Shown: positions 34,699 to 44,086, numbered from the stretch's first letter. The stretch: 64,000 nucleotides of DNA from Mesorhizobium sp. (GCA_022833215.1 JAIPUZ010000013.1:62001-126000); one strand, 5' to 3'. The notes: a model not told the origin generated them from the letters alone. A program made the numbers and translations.

Positions 34699-34966
34699 GC
34701 GCGGCCTCCTGACAATAAAAGAGGTCTCGGAACTGGCTTTTCAGCATCTCGCGGTCCTCGCGGAACTGAAGCTCCAGCCAGGTCAGCCCGTCCTCGGCAA
34801 AGGTGGTGCCTTTACCTTGTCCAAAATCGTTCACATATCGCAGCAGCGATTCGGCAACTCCGTGGCCGACGTCCTTGCGGAGCGCGACACGACAGGTTGG
34901 CTGGGAGGCAACCTCGACGGTGCTGCTCCCTTCACGGGGTAAGATAGGCACGGGCCCCGATCCCAT
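34682..34966 (-). CDS. Small protein, paralogue of the gene at 22263-22550
   Basis: A 94-residue protein. The C-terminal half (LLRYVNDFGQGKGTTFAEDG, then REMLKSQFRDLFYC) matches the 22263-22550 product. I start at the ATG at 34966; the frame can be extended to 35065 but the extra residues are Arg/Ser-rich and not conserved. Its 3' end overlaps the prfC start by 17 bp, so the two are probably translated together. The function is unknown. Confidence 0.65.
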   Translation of the reverse strand: MGSGPVPILPREGSSTVEVASQPTCRVALRKDVGHGVAESLLRYVNDFGQGKGTTFAEDGLTWLELQFREDREMLKSQFRDLFYCQEAAHGRCL

Positions 34967-35781
34967 AACGTCGACGGTCGACGGGTGCGCGATCGGAGAT
35001 GAAACTGTCTTGCTGGATCGTTTCGTCAAAAAGCGTCTCCTTTCTGTCGGAGACGCGCGACGCAATGCATCGGCGATGCCGATGGCAAAGCCGCTGCAGA
35101 CGGCAAGAACCGCGAGACGCTGTCAAAGCTCAAGGCTTGGGCAGATTCACCGAGGTTGTCGCTGCGGTTCGCCGCGTGCCGACTGCTTCGGTGTCTCCGG
35201 TCCTCGCGAAATTGCGAGGGAATAGCTAGTATTTAAGGTATGTAAGCCACAGGTGCAACCATCGTCTCGAAATCGGAGGCACGTCAACCGAAGCTATATG
35301 GACAATTCGGTTCTAGTGGCGACCATGCCGCGACGATCATCGCAGGAGCAGGGATATGCAAGACAAAAAATGGAATGCCTGAATCAACACGCTGTCGTGC
35401 TCACATACGGCCCGACACACTTGCCAGAACGGTTGCGACTACAGTGACGCGATATGGTATCAGAACCACCTGTTGCCCGCCGGCCTGATGCTGGCGTGAG
35501 GTCAGGCCGATTTTTCTGGCTTCGTTCGCGCTGAACTCGAGGAAAGGAAGCAGCGAAGGACAAATCGGAACTCCGCCAGAGTGGTGTAGTCGGCCCGCTT
35601 TCAAACTTGGTGTATGTATTTCCGGAACTAGCTAGTGTTTCTCCGTGGCGTTTTGGTAACCTGCAGATCACCCTTCCACGGTCGAGCAATACGACGTTTC
35701 CAAGTTTGCGAAAACTCCGTCTTCGCCAGGCTGCGAGAGCGTGTTGCTACTCAGCAGACATCCGGCCCGGCACAGCAATAT
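34967..35781. other. Gene-poor stretch with possible MarR-like debris
   Basis: 815 bp without an intact gene. On the minus strand at about 35480-35580 a frame reads FLEFSANEARKIGLTSRQHQ, reminiscent of the helix-turn-helix start of MarR-type regulators (EAARAAGLTPQQHQ), and then breaks. The similarity is short. The rest is of lower GC than the flanks and shows no promoter or repeat that I can name. The RF3-operon promoter should lie near 34970-35100. Confidence 0.5.
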
Positions 35782-37119
35782 TCAAGTGTTCTGTCTAGAA
35801 CTTTCGCGGACCGCGTAGCATGAGATGCTTTTCGATTTGAGCGCACGGCAGGCATCCCAAGCTGCGCCCTTCGATTCGAACCCTGCGTAACGGGCGCGAT
35901 GATAGGTTTCCCCTTCCGTGGTATATTGCTGAGTGAAAGGTGAAAGAGCGCCAAGGATTGCCGGTGCGGTTTTGGTCGTGCGTTCGAGAATCTCCAGGGC
36001 CTGGGTTTTGGACGGCATGGAGGCAATCTGAATCACCCACCCGCCGCTGCGCGTTGATCCTGTGGCGATGCGGTCAATGGGGGCCATCGTTTTGACGGGC
36101 GCCTTCGGGCGTGCGTCGGACGCCACGACAGCATTGCTATAGGCGCCGATGCCGTCTTCAACATAGGCAGTCACTATCTTAATGGAAGGGCGGTCGGTTG
36201 GCACCGGCACATCGTCTTCTGGCAGCCTGACAGAAGCGACCAATGCATCGGTCCCCGGACGGTCGATCACAAACCGATCTGGGCCAGTCGATGCCTTGGA
36301 CAGATAGCGTCCAATCAAATCGATCATATGTGTATTCCTGCTACGGCCGGAGCGCCCGCCCATCACGACGGCGACAATGCTTCGACCATCCGTTTCCACC
36401 GAACTGACCAAGTTGAAGCCGGATGCTCGTATATAGCCAGTTTTGATGCCGTCGACGCCCTTCACCCGGTCCAACAATCGGTTGTGATTGCCATAGGTGC
36501 GACCCTTGTAGGTAAAGGACCGTGTCCGAAAATAGTCGTAGTACTCCGGATGATGGTCGCGCAGCGCCATGCCGAGCCGGGCCATATCGCGCGCAGTGGA
36601 CTTCTGGGCGCCGTTTGGCAAGCCGTGGGCGTTCTTGAAGGTGGTCGAGCTCATTCCGAGTTGCCGTGCCCTGGCCGTCATCATCTGCGCGAAACCGGCT
36701 TCCGATCCGCCCAGGAACTCACCCAGGGCTGTCGCGACATCATTGGCTGACTTCGTCACCAAGCTGAAGATCGCTTGCTCCACGGTTATGGTCTGGCCAG
36801 GCTTGAGTCCAAGTTTCGTGGGCACCTCAGCAGCAGCGTTACGAGAAACAGGAATGCGGGTGGACTTCGAAATCCGCCCGCTCTTCAGCGCCTCGAATGT
36901 GAGATAGAGGGTCATCATTTTGGTCAGGGATGCGGGGTAACGTAGCGCGTCCGCATGATCTGCATAGAGGGTTTTGCCCGTCTTGGCGTCGACCACGATA
37001 CCGGCATACTTTGAATTGGCAGTCGCCGCGGAAGGAGCCCCGATCACGAGGATCGACACCAGCATAAATTGCCAGACTGCCTTGAGTGCAAAGTTGAAAT
37101 GCCCGGCAATAGACACCAT
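35782..37119 (-). CDS. D-alanyl-D-alanine carboxypeptidase (PBP5/6 family) with SPOR domain
   Basis: A 445-residue periplasmic penicillin-binding protein that trims the terminal D-Ala from peptidoglycan stem peptides. After a signal/anchor segment (about 10-33) the catalytic motifs are S64-x-x-K67 (SLTK), S124-A125-N126 and K226-T227-G228. A C-terminal SPOR-like domain (from about residue 370, GGWVIQIASMPSKTQALEILE) binds denuded septal glycan and would place the enzyme at the division site. I choose the ATG at 37119 because GGGAGGCGG precedes it. It is an isolated gene between debris regions and is probably an accessory paralogue of the chromosomal dac genes. Confidence 0.9.
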   Translation of the reverse strand: MVSIAGHFNFALKAVWQFMLVSILVIGAPSAATANSKYAGIVVDAKTGKTLYADHADALRYPASLTKMMTLYLTFEALKSGRISKSTRIPVSRNAAAEVPTKLGLKPGQTITVEQAIFSLVTKSANDVATALGEFLGGSEAGFAQMMTARARQLGMSSTTFKNAHGLPNGAQKSTARDMARLGMALRDHHPEYYDYFRTRSFTYKGRTYGNHNRLLDRVKGVDGIKTGYIRASGFNLVSSVETDGRSIVAVVMGGRSGRSRNTHMIDLIGRYLSKASTGPDRFVIDRPGTDALVASVRLPEDDVPVPTDRPSIKIVTAYVEDGIGAYSNAVVASDARPKAPVKTMAPIDRIATGSTRSGGWVIQIASMPSKTQALEILERTTKTAPAILGALSPFTQQYTTEGETYHRARYAGFESKGAAWDACRALKSKSISCYAVRESSRQNT

Positions 37120-37371
37120 CCGCCTCCCGTAACCGCGAAACTGGAATTGCCGAGCGTGGGCCGGCACTGGTTGCCGAACCCTATGGGAGCCGGTGTTACG
37201 AAAAAGTTTACTAAAACTGAGTCGATCGAGGGATTTGTCGTTGGGTTAACCGCGGTGGAGAGCAGGAAAAGGTGTGGGATATTACCGGCAGTCCGAGCGA
37301 GAGAGCGGCGATAGACTTGTCGCGGTAGCCTGCACCGGACTGAATTGGAGCATGCCTGACGCCGAGATCGA

Positions 37372-37874
37372 CTCTTCGGGTGGAGCCCGCGGTTCGATCC
37401 TACAACTGAAGGCCCGCCTGCTCGATATAAGCCCGATGGTTTGAAGGCGTGTCCTAGTGCCGGTGGCCATGACGTTGAGGGAACTGCAAGGCGTCTTTCA
37501 GGTGGTGCTGGGGTGGCGCGGATTTTACCTTTCATCGGCTTCGCATCGACGCCGTGCATTACGGTTCCTAGGAGTTGTAAGCCGAAACTCCGGACCGAAC
37601 GCTTCGCAGCTTCAACCTGCGCCGCGGCGACAAGTTCATCTACGAGAACGACATGACAGACGACCGAAAGCACGATATCCGGATAGAAGCTGGGCTGGAG
37701 CGGCAGCTTCCCAATGGCTGTCCGACCTGTATAGGCGGCAGAGGCAATTGCCCGCCCGAAGAATGTGACTGTGTGGCTGTCGTTTGGCACTTAATTGTAA
37801 GAATGCGCCCGTTACGTTGGGAGCGGGAAAAAAAGATGGGGTTTAAGCCGCAGGGGGTCTACAAGCCCGCTTGA
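37372..37874 (+). pseudogene. pRiA4b ORF-3-like protein, broken
   Basis: The DNA still reads like a plasmid pRiA4b ORF-3 family gene (an IS1096 passenger-type protein) but is disrupted. Frame 2 gives ILQLKARLLDISPMV, then a TGA (37442-37444) exactly where the family has Trp before RRVLVP, then RRVLVPVAMTLRELQGVFQV. The match then moves to frame 3: AVHYGS, a TAG in place of Trp, a TAA two codons later, then FNLRRGDKFIYENDM and CPTCIGGRGNCPPEECD to the end. That is three nonsense codons and at least one frameshift. A mobile-element relic. Confidence 0.8.
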
Positions 37875-38070
37875 CAACCCGCCGATATTTAACCGGCACT
37901 ATCCGACTTCCCTGCGATCGCCGATTTCCACTTTCATCGTTTTCAGAGCTCACGCATGTATGTCCGTGTGCTGAAATGAACGAACGGCCCAAGTGCTTAT
38001 TGACTGTGAAGGATAGGGTGCTGCCGTACCGCGGTGATCCAGTCACCGCGCGTCACGCCAGGAGATCGGA

Positions 38071-38301
38071 ATGGCAGAGAACAGATTTCTTACCCCCGAA
38101 GAAGTTTCGGAACGCTATCGTGGCACCGTTTCGCCCGGTACACTACGAAACTGGAGATCGATGCGAATCGGCCCATGCTTCGTCAAGATCGGCAAAGCCG
38201 TCCTCTATCCGGTGGCCGAGCTTGATTCTTGGGATGAAAAGAACAAAGTGAGCTGCCGGCCTCTGGGACGAATCGACGTGCGGGCTGAGGATGGAGCGTG
38301 A
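38071..38301 (+). CDS. AlpA-like helix-turn-helix protein
   Basis: A 76-residue small DNA-binding protein: RFLTPEEVSERYRGTVSPGTLRNWRSMRIGPCFVKIGKAVLYPVAELDSWD is the typical MerR/excisionase-like HTH fold of AlpA-type regulators common in rhizobial plasmids and ICEs. The ATG follows AGGAGATCGGA. Such proteins control excision or the replication/transfer genes of the element. Here no integrase is next to it. It lies between the pRiA4b relic and the radC fragment, so it may be a leftover of an older element, though the gene itself looks intact. Confidence 0.82.
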   Translation: MAENRFLTPEEVSERYRGTVSPGTLRNWRSMRIGPCFVKIGKAVLYPVAELDSWDEKNKVSCRPLGRIDVRAEDGA

Positions 38302-38383
38302 CGATCATGATAGGACACGAGAGACCTATCCCAAATAACGTCCCCAACTGTCTCTAAATCACAAAAATCTCTAGTATATTTAA

Positions 38384-38569
38384 ATAGATACAGCCTTGGG
38401 TGGAATGATCCACAATCATCCAAGTGGCGACCCGACGCCGTCCCGCGCCGACATCGAGATGACGAAGGAAATCATCGAGAGCGGCAAGCGGCTCGGCATA
38501 GCCGTGCATGACCATCTGATCATCGGCAAGAAGGGCTATGCTTCGATGAAGGGGCTGCTGCTGATCTGA
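38384..38569 (+). pseudogene. radC: 3' fragment of radC
   Basis: From 38405 the frame reads [19 protein letters not shown] and continues through [21 protein letters not shown] to a TGA at 38567-38569. This is the C-terminal quarter of the RadC/JAB domain, including the [11 protein letters not shown] metal motif. Full RadC has 220-250 residues. The upstream frame closes at a TAA at 38381-38383 and the flanking DNA is AT-rich and unrelated. The rest of radC is not in the window. It marks a break between accessory DNA on the left and core genes on the right, although RadC paralogues also occur within ICEs. Confidence 0.85.
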
Positions 38570-38587
38570 CGGTTCGGCCAGTCCGGG

Positions 38588-39031
38588 TCAGTTCTTGCCG
38601 GCGGTGTCCGGAGCCGGCACCTCCGACTTCTGCTTGCAATCCTTCAGCCACACGTCATAGACCGCGTGCTCCACAGCGTTGAGGCCGGGGCTCTCCGCAA
38701 ACATCCAGCCCGTGAAGATGCGCCTGATCTTGCGATCCAGCGTGATCTCATCGACCTCGACGAAGGAATCGGTCTTCGGCGCTTCCGCACCGGGGCGCGA
38801 GTAGCAAACCCGCGGCGTCACCTGCAACGCGCCGAACTGCACGGTCTCGTCGATATAGACATCGAAGGAGATGATACGGCCGGTGATCTTGTCCAACCCT
38901 GCAAACTCCGCCACAGCATTGGACACGCGTTCGCCCGCGCCCTTTTCCTGCGCATGGGAAACGCCGGCAAGCGCACATATGACAGCCATTGCCGCCGCCG
39001 CGCAGATCGATATACGGCCCATTACCCTCAT
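38588..39031 (-). CDS. DUF2155 domain-containing secreted protein
   Basis: A 147-residue secreted protein. A signal peptide (about residues 1-27, cleaved after SHA) is followed by a small DUF2155 domain with two conserved cysteines (VCYSRPG and DCKQKS) and FTGWMFAESPGLNAVEHAVYDVWL. Function unknown; in Hyphomicrobiales it is usually near the NDUFA12-like gene, as here. It ends 18 bp after the radC fragment, convergent with it, and is the first core gene on this side. Confidence 0.87.
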   Translation of the reverse strand: MRVMGRISICAAAAMAVICALAGVSHAQEKGAGERVSNAVAEFAGLDKITGRIISFDVYIDETVQFGALQVTPRVCYSRPGAEAPKTDSFVEVDEITLDRKIRRIFTGWMFAESPGLNAVEHAVYDVWLKDCKQKSEVPAPDTAGKN

Positions 39032-39146
39032 GCAGAAACACCGAATGTTGCGCCAGCGTTGATTCGAAAGGCTAGCGGGCGTTGCGGACGAGGCAACCAG
39101 CTAAACGCAAAATGTGGCAAGAAATGCCGTGACAGAGCCGATTCGT

Positions 39147-39545
39147 TCAGGAACCGGGCGTCCAGGCATCGTAGTCGCCGGTCACCTGCGGGCGATGGCC
39201 GGTGCCCAGGATCGACCCCTTTGGGCGATAGGCGGCCGGTGTGCCGGTCAGGTTCTGCTGGTACGGCTTCTGCCATTCGTACGGCTTGTAGTCTTCCCTG
39301 GTCGGCGGCACGTCGACGCGATGATGAATCCAGCCATGCCAGCCGGGGGGGATCGCCGAGGCTTCCGAATAGCCATTGTAGATCACCCAGCGGCGTGTGC
39401 GGCCTTCCGAGTCGACTCCGCCTTCGTAGTAGACATTGCCGAACTCGTCCTCACCGACGCGCTTGCCCTTACGCCAGGTGTGGAAGCGCGTGTTCAAATT
39501 CTGGCCATTCCACCAGGTGAAAACCTGCAGCAGAAACTTTTTCAT
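39147..39545 (-). CDS. NDUFA12-like NADH:ubiquinone oxidoreductase subunit
   Basis: A 132-residue homologue of the mitochondrial complex I accessory subunit NDUFA12 (B17.2), kept in alphaproteobacteria. Conserved stretches are TWWNGQNLNTRFHTWRKGKRVGEDEFGNVYYE, RRWVIYNG and PPGWHGWIHH. It binds the peripheral arm of complex I. I use the ATG at 39545, which follows GCGAGGA; the longer frame to 39608 adds residues not seen in the family. Confidence 0.9.
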   Translation of the reverse strand: MKKFLLQVFTWWNGQNLNTRFHTWRKGKRVGEDEFGNVYYEGGVDSEGRTRRWVIYNGYSEASAIPPGWHGWIHHRVDVPPTREDYKPYEWQKPYQQNLTGTPAAYRPKGSILGTGHRPQVTGDYDAWTPGS

Positions 39546-39724
39546 CCAATCCTCGCCGGGCAAACCTGCCTGCCAGCTGCTTATGACCCTGCCATATGGC
39601 AATGACAAGCGTTTTGGGCAAGCCTTTTGCTGTTGCGGTGCACAATGCGCCTTGCCAAGCCGTCTTCATATTTCTAATGCTCCCTGTCCATCGGGGCCAT
39701 GCGGCAAAATACCGGAGGGAGAGA

Positions 39725-40558
39725 ATGGCACCTGTCTTATCGGCGCAATCGCACGCCAGAACGGAAGCCATCCGTGCCCGCAAGGGCGGAGAGCCGATCG
39801 TTTGCCTGACAGCCTATACCTACCCCATCGCACGCCTGCTGGAGCCGCATGTCGACCTTCTGCTGGTAGGCGACAGCGTGGCCATGGTTCTGCACGGACA
39901 TGAAAACACGCTGGGCGCCACCATGGACATGATGATCCTCCACGGACAGGCAGTCATGCGCGGGGTGCGCAACGCCTGCGTGGTGGTCGACATGCCGGCC
40001 GGCAGCTACGAGGAGTCTCCCGAACAGGCTCTGGCCTCCGCACGACGTATTTTCGAGGAAACGCATTGCCATGCGGTGAAACTCGAAGGCGGAGCGGACA
40101 TGGCCGATCGGATTGCCGCCATCGTCGGGGCGGGCATTCCCCTCATGGGCCATATCGGCCTCCAGCCGCAATCGGTGGAAAAGGAAGGCGGCTACAAGAT
40201 CAAGGGCAGGACCGACGAAAGCGTTGCAAGGCTTCTCGACGATGCACGCGCAGTCGAACAGGCGGGTGCGTTCTCGCTGGTGATCGAGGGAACGCTGGAA
40301 CCGGTTGCGGCGCAAATCACACGCGAACTGGCGATTCCCACCATCGGCATAGGTGCCAGCGCCGCCTGCGACGGCCAGATACTGGTGATCGACGACGCGA
40401 TGGGCCTGACCGTCGACCGGGTTCCGAAATTCGTCAAGGAATATGCCGATCTGCGCAACGAAGTGGCCAAGGCGGCGATGAGCTATGCCGCGGAAGTGCG
40501 CGCACGCGCCTTCCCCACAGCGGACCATGTGTTCCGCAAGCAAGAGCCAAAGGGCTGA
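39725..40558 (+). CDS. panB: 3-methyl-2-oxobutanoate hydroxymethyltransferase
   Basis: A 277-residue TIM-barrel enzyme that makes ketopantoate from alpha-ketoisovalerate and methylene-tetrahydrofolate, first step of pantothenate synthesis. The metal and substrate motifs [37 protein letters not shown] and [10 protein letters not shown] are present. The ATG at 39725 follows GGAGGGAGAG; the longer frame from 39596 is rejected. It is followed 1 bp later by panC, forming the usual panBC operon. Confidence 0.95.
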   Translation: MAPVLSAQSHARTEAIRARKGGEPIVCLTAYTYPIARLLEPHVDLLLVGDSVAMVLHGHENTLGATMDMMILHGQAVMRGVRNACVVVDMPAGSYEESPEQALASARRIFEETHCHAVKLEGGADMADRIAAIVGAGIPLMGHIGLQPQSVEKEGGYKIKGRTDESVARLLDDARAVEQAGAFSLVIEGTLEPVAAQITRELAIPTIGIGASAACDGQILVIDDAMGLTVDRVPKFVKEYADLRNEVAKAAMSYAAEVRARAFPTADHVFRKQEPKG

Positions 40559-40559
40559 C

Positions 40560-41414
40560 ATGAGCGGACCGCATATTTCGCGCACCATCGCCGACCTGCG
40601 CGCGCAGGTGAAGGAATGGCGACGGCAGGGACTGAGCGTCGCCATGGTGCCGACCATGGGCGCGCTGCACGACGGCCACCTTTCGCTGATGCGCGAGGCG
40701 CTGTCGCGCGCCGACCGCTGTATCGTCTCCATCTTCGTCAATCCGACGCAATTCGCGCCGACCGAGGACCTCGACAAATATCCGCGCCAGCTGGAGCGCG
40801 ATCTTGAACGCCTCGCCGAAGTTGGCGTGCAGCTCGCCTTCACGCCCTCCCCCGACGAGGTCTATCCCGAAGGTTTCGCCACGAAAGTGGTGGTCGGCGG
40901 CCCGTCAGCCGGGCTGGAAACCGACTTCCGTCCGCACTTCTTCGAAGGCGTGGCCACCGTTGTCAGCAAGCTGTTCCTTCAGGCCACGCCCGATTGCGCC
41001 GTGTTCGGGCAAAAGGATTATCAACAGCTTTGCGTGGTACGCCGGATGTGCCGCGATCTCGATATACCCGTCGAGATCATCGGCGCGCCGACCGTGCGCG
41101 ACGCGCATGGTCTGGCCATGTCCTCGCGCAATGCCTATCTGGATGCTGGGCAACTCGCCATCGCGCGTCAGATGAACGTTATCCTGTACAGCGCGGCGGC
41201 GGCTATCGCCGAAGGTGCCGATCCCGACAAGGCGACCAGCGGCGCCAGCCGTGCGCTGCTCGATGCCGGTTTCAGGAATGTCGACTATGTGGCCGTGCGC
41301 GAAAGCGGTTCGCTGGGGCCCTGGCAGCCTGAAACGGAAGGTCGGCTGCTTGCCGCCGCATGGCTTGGCAGCACCCGGCTTATCGACAATGTCGCGATAG
41401 CCGCACGCTCCTGA
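40560..41414 (+). CDS. panC: Pantothenate synthetase
   Basis: A 284-residue ATP-dependent ligase that joins pantoate and beta-alanine. The nucleotidyltransferase motifs VPTMGALHDGHLSLM, VFVNPTQFAPTEDLDKYPR, GQKDYQQL and the KMSK-like MSSRN are all present. The start ATG is one base after the panB stop. Its stop is 5 bp from the stop of the convergent GNAT gene. Beta-alanine for this reaction could be made by the amidohydrolase at 23.3 kb, but there is no direct link. Confidence 0.95.
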   Translation: MSGPHISRTIADLRAQVKEWRRQGLSVAMVPTMGALHDGHLSLMREALSRADRCIVSIFVNPTQFAPTEDLDKYPRQLERDLERLAEVGVQLAFTPSPDEVYPEGFATKVVVGGPSAGLETDFRPHFFEGVATVVSKLFLQATPDCAVFGQKDYQQLCVVRRMCRDLDIPVEIIGAPTVRDAHGLAMSSRNAYLDAGQLAIARQMNVILYSAAAAIAEGADPDKATSGASRALLDAGFRNVDYVAVRESGSLGPWQPETEGRLLAAAWLGSTRLIDNVAIAARS

Positions 41415-41419
41415 GCCTG

Positions 41420-41899
41420 TCAGAGCGGCTTTTCCATCACCACGATAGATACGTCCGCGTGCATTTGCGCTGAGCTGTCCGTGACCGAAAACCCGCGCGC
41501 GCGATAGAAGGAAACCGCCGCTTCGTTTTCGGCTTCCACTTCGAGCCGCAGCTTGCGCGCCTCGGGAAAACATTGCCCGAGTTCCTCCAGCAGCATGGTG
41601 CCAATGCCGGCCCGCTGCTTTTGCGGCAGAACATAAAGCTGGCGCAGAATGACGAGCTTTCCCTCATCGACCGCTGCGGCGAATGCCATGCCGGCAATCG
41701 CCTTGCCATCATCGGCCACGAGAAATTCCGAATGCGGATGTGTCAGCCTTGCGCGCAGCGAGGCCATGGAATGCCACTCGCCTGTAATCTCGTCCACCCG
41801 TTGCGGGCCGTAGATCGCATCGTAAGTGGCGTGCCATGTTTCGGCGAGCAGCCCCCTGATCGCCTCAAGATCGCGCTCGCCGGCCGTGCGCACGAACAC
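41420..41899 (-). CDS. GNAT-family N-acetyltransferase
   Basis: A 159-residue GNAT acetyltransferase. The acetyl-CoA loop is QRAGIGTMLLEELG, and the C-terminal ENEAAVSFYRARGF stretch is typical. Begins at GTG 41899, whose G is shared with the gatB stop (TAGTG), so the two are coupled. The substrate is unknown. Confidence 0.85.
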   Translation of the reverse strand: MFVRTAGERDLEAIRGLLAETWHATYDAIYGPQRVDEITGEWHSMASLRARLTHPHSEFLVADDGKAIAGMAFAAAVDEGKLVILRQLYVLPQKQRAGIGTMLLEELGQCFPEARKLRLEVEAENEAAVSFYRARGFSVTDSSAQMHADVSIVVMEKPL

Positions 41900-43398
41900 T
41901 ATTCGATACCCAGCTTCGCCTTGACGAGATCGTTGACGGCCTGCGGATTGGCCTTGCCGCCGGTCGCCTTCATCACCTGCCCGACGAACCAGCCGGCCAG
42001 CGTCGGCTTGGCCTTCGCCTGCTCGACCTTGTCCCGGTTGGCTGCGATGATTTCATCGACCGCCTTTTCGATGGCGCCGGTATCGGTGACCTGCTTCATG
42101 CCGCGCTTTTCCACGATCTCGCGCGGATCGCCGCCCTCGTTCCAGACGATCTCGAACAGGTCCTTGGCGATCTTGCCGGAAATGGTGCCTTCCCTGATAA
42201 GGTCGAGAACGGCGCCGAGTTGAGCGGGCGAAACCGGAGTCTCTTCAATGCCCTTGCCGGCTTTGTTAAGAGCGCCCAGCAGGTCGTTGATGACCCAGTT
42301 GGCCGCCAGCTTGCCGTCCCGGCCTGCCGTCACCTGCTCGAAATAGTCGGCAATCGCCTTTTCCGAAACCAGGATCGAGGCATCGTAGGCGGACAGGCCG
42401 AGCTTCTCGACGAAGCGCACCTTCTTGTCATCCGGCAGCTCGGTCAGATCGGCGGCAAGCGCATCGACATAGGCCTGATCGAACTCCAGCGGCAGAAGGT
42501 CCGGATCGGGGAAGTAGCGGTAGTCATGCGCCTCTTCCTTGGAGCGCATGGAGCGTGTCTCGCCCTTGTTGGCGTCGAACAGGCGGGTTTCCTGATCGAT
42601 CTTGCCCCCGTCCTCCAGAATGGCGATCTGGCGACGCGCCTCATATTCGATGGCCTGGCCGACAAAACGGATGGAGTTCACGTTCTTGATCTCGCAACGC
42701 GTGCCGAAGGCTTCGCCCGGCCGGCGCACCGACACGTTGACGTCGGCGCGCATGGAGCCCTCGTCCATGTTGCCGTCGCACGTGCCGAGATAGCGCACGA
42801 TGGTGCGCAGCTTGGTCAGATATGCCTTCGCTTCGTCAGAGGAGCGCATGTCGGGCTTCGACACGATCTCCATCAGCGCCACGCCGGAGCGGTTGAGGTC
42901 GACATAGGACATGGTCGGGTGCTGGTCGTGCATGGACTTGCCCGCATCCTGCTCCAGATGCAGGCGCTCGATGCCGATCTCGATGTCCTCGAACTCGCCC
43001 TTCTTGTCGGGACCGACAGAGACGGTGATCTTGCCCTCGCCCACGATGGGCTGCTTGAACTGCGAGATCTGGTAGCCCTGCGGCAGGTCGGGATAGAAGT
43101 AGTTCTTGCGGTCGAACACCGATTTCAGGTTGATCTGGGCCTTCAGCCCGAGACCGGTACGGATCGCCTGCCTGACGCATTCCTCGTTGATGACCGGCAG
43201 CATGCCGGGCATGGCTGCATCCACAAGCGAGACATTCGCGTTGGGGGCGGCGCCGAATGCCGTGGAGGCGCCGGAGAACAGCTTCGATTCCGAGGTCACC
43301 TGCGCATGGACCTCCATGCCGATGACAACCTCCCAGTCTCCGGTTGCGCCGGGGATGAGGCGTTTGGGCTCGGGCGTGCGTGTATCTACGAGGGTCAT
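41899..43398 (-). CDS. gatB: Aspartyl/glutamyl-tRNA(Asn/Gln) amidotransferase subunit B
   Basis: A 499-residue subunit of the GatCAB complex that converts misacylated Glu-tRNA(Gln) and Asp-tRNA(Asn). It begins [14 protein letters not shown] with the kinase-like cradle, contains [11 protein letters not shown], and ends in the YqeY-like tail domain ([20 protein letters not shown]). I start at the ATG at 43398, since the longer frame to 43527 contains no conserved residues. gatA and gatC are not next to it, which is common in this order. Confidence 0.95.
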   Translation of the reverse strand: MTLVDTRTPEPKRLIPGATGDWEVVIGMEVHAQVTSESKLFSGASTAFGAAPNANVSLVDAAMPGMLPVINEECVRQAIRTGLGLKAQINLKSVFDRKNYFYPDLPQGYQISQFKQPIVGEGKITVSVGPDKKGEFEDIEIGIERLHLEQDAGKSMHDQHPTMSYVDLNRSGVALMEIVSKPDMRSSDEAKAYLTKLRTIVRYLGTCDGNMDEGSMRADVNVSVRRPGEAFGTRCEIKNVNSIRFVGQAIEYEARRQIAILEDGGKIDQETRLFDANKGETRSMRSKEEAHDYRYFPDPDLLPLEFDQAYVDALAADLTELPDDKKVRFVEKLGLSAYDASILVSEKAIADYFEQVTAGRDGKLAANWVINDLLGALNKAGKGIEETPVSPAQLGAVLDLIREGTISGKIAKDLFEIVWNEGGDPREIVEKRGMKQVTDTGAIEKAVDEIIAANRDKVEQAKAKPTLAGWFVGQVMKATGGKANPQAVNDLVKAKLGIE

Positions 43399-43501
43399 GT
43401 GCGGCCTGTCGTCTGTTCGGATGGACCGGATAGGTTCTTTATCCGGCCGGTATAGATCGTATCGCCTCGCTAGTGCAAACCGCGCGGCCAGACAAGCACA
43501 A

Positions 43502-43520
43502 AGCCGGCGCGGGGCCGGCT
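43502..43520 (-). terminator. Possible terminator of the CBS gene
   Basis: AGCCGGC (43502-43508) and GCCGGCT (43514-43520) form a 7-bp GC-rich stem between the CBS stop and the gatB start. On the minus strand it is followed by TTTGTGCTTG, a weak T-tract. Confidence 0.45.
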
Positions 43521-43547
43521 CTGGCAAGCTTCTGCGGAAGGCCCGGG

Positions 43548-43979
43548 CTATGCCGTGGCGATATAGGCCCTGATTTCCTCGGCCTCGCGTTCGACATCCT
43601 CGATCCGGCGCTTCACCACGTCTCCGATCGAGATGATGCCGTGCAGCCTGCCGTCCTTCTCCACCGGCAGGTGACGGAAACGCCCCGCCGTCATGATCTC
43701 CATGATCTCGTTGACCGTGTGGTTCTCGTTGCAGATCTTGACCTTCGGCGTCATCGTGTCGCGTACCGGCATATCGAGCGCCGCCGCGCCATGCTTCGCC
43801 GTTACCCGCACGATGTCGCGTTCGGAAATGATGCCGACGATCCTGCCCTCGGAATTGGTCACCACCAGTGCGCCCACCCGATGCTCTGCCAGTATGCGGA
43901 TCGCCTCCGCGAGCTTCTCGTTGGGGCCAAGGGTCAGAACGTCATAGCCCTTTTGTGCGAGAATGGCTTTAACCGTCAT
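43548..43979 (-). CDS. Tandem CBS-domain protein
   Basis: A 143-residue protein of two CBS domains ([13 protein letters not shown] in the first and [15 protein letters not shown] in the second), which bind adenosine nucleotides and act as energy or redox sensors. No catalytic domain is attached. Similar stand-alone pairs are widespread in rhizobia, with unknown partners. Confidence 0.9.
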   Translation of the reverse strand: MTVKAILAQKGYDVLTLGPNEKLAEAIRILAEHRVGALVVTNSEGRIVGIISERDIVRVTAKHGAAALDMPVRDTMTPKVKICNENHTVNEIMEIMTAGRFRHLPVEKDGRLHGIISIGDVVKRRIEDVEREAEEIRAYIATA

Positions 43980-44086
43980 TGCGTCCTCCTCTGCGTTCAG
44001 CCGGCCCGCTTCAACCGGCCATCACGTTCGCAATGGCATGGTGCGCTCTCGTTGCCGCCTTTTCAAGCGCCGCGGGCGCCGCAGCT

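Noticed and set aside
37390-37400. GGTTCGATCC, resembling a tRNA T-loop
   Set aside because: It lies within the pRiA4b pseudogene frame, and no acceptor or anticodon stem can be built around it.
37044-37790. A 248-codon minus-strand frame
   Set aside because: It overlaps the carboxypeptidase start and the pRiA4b pseudogene on the other strand, and its sequence has no domain character.
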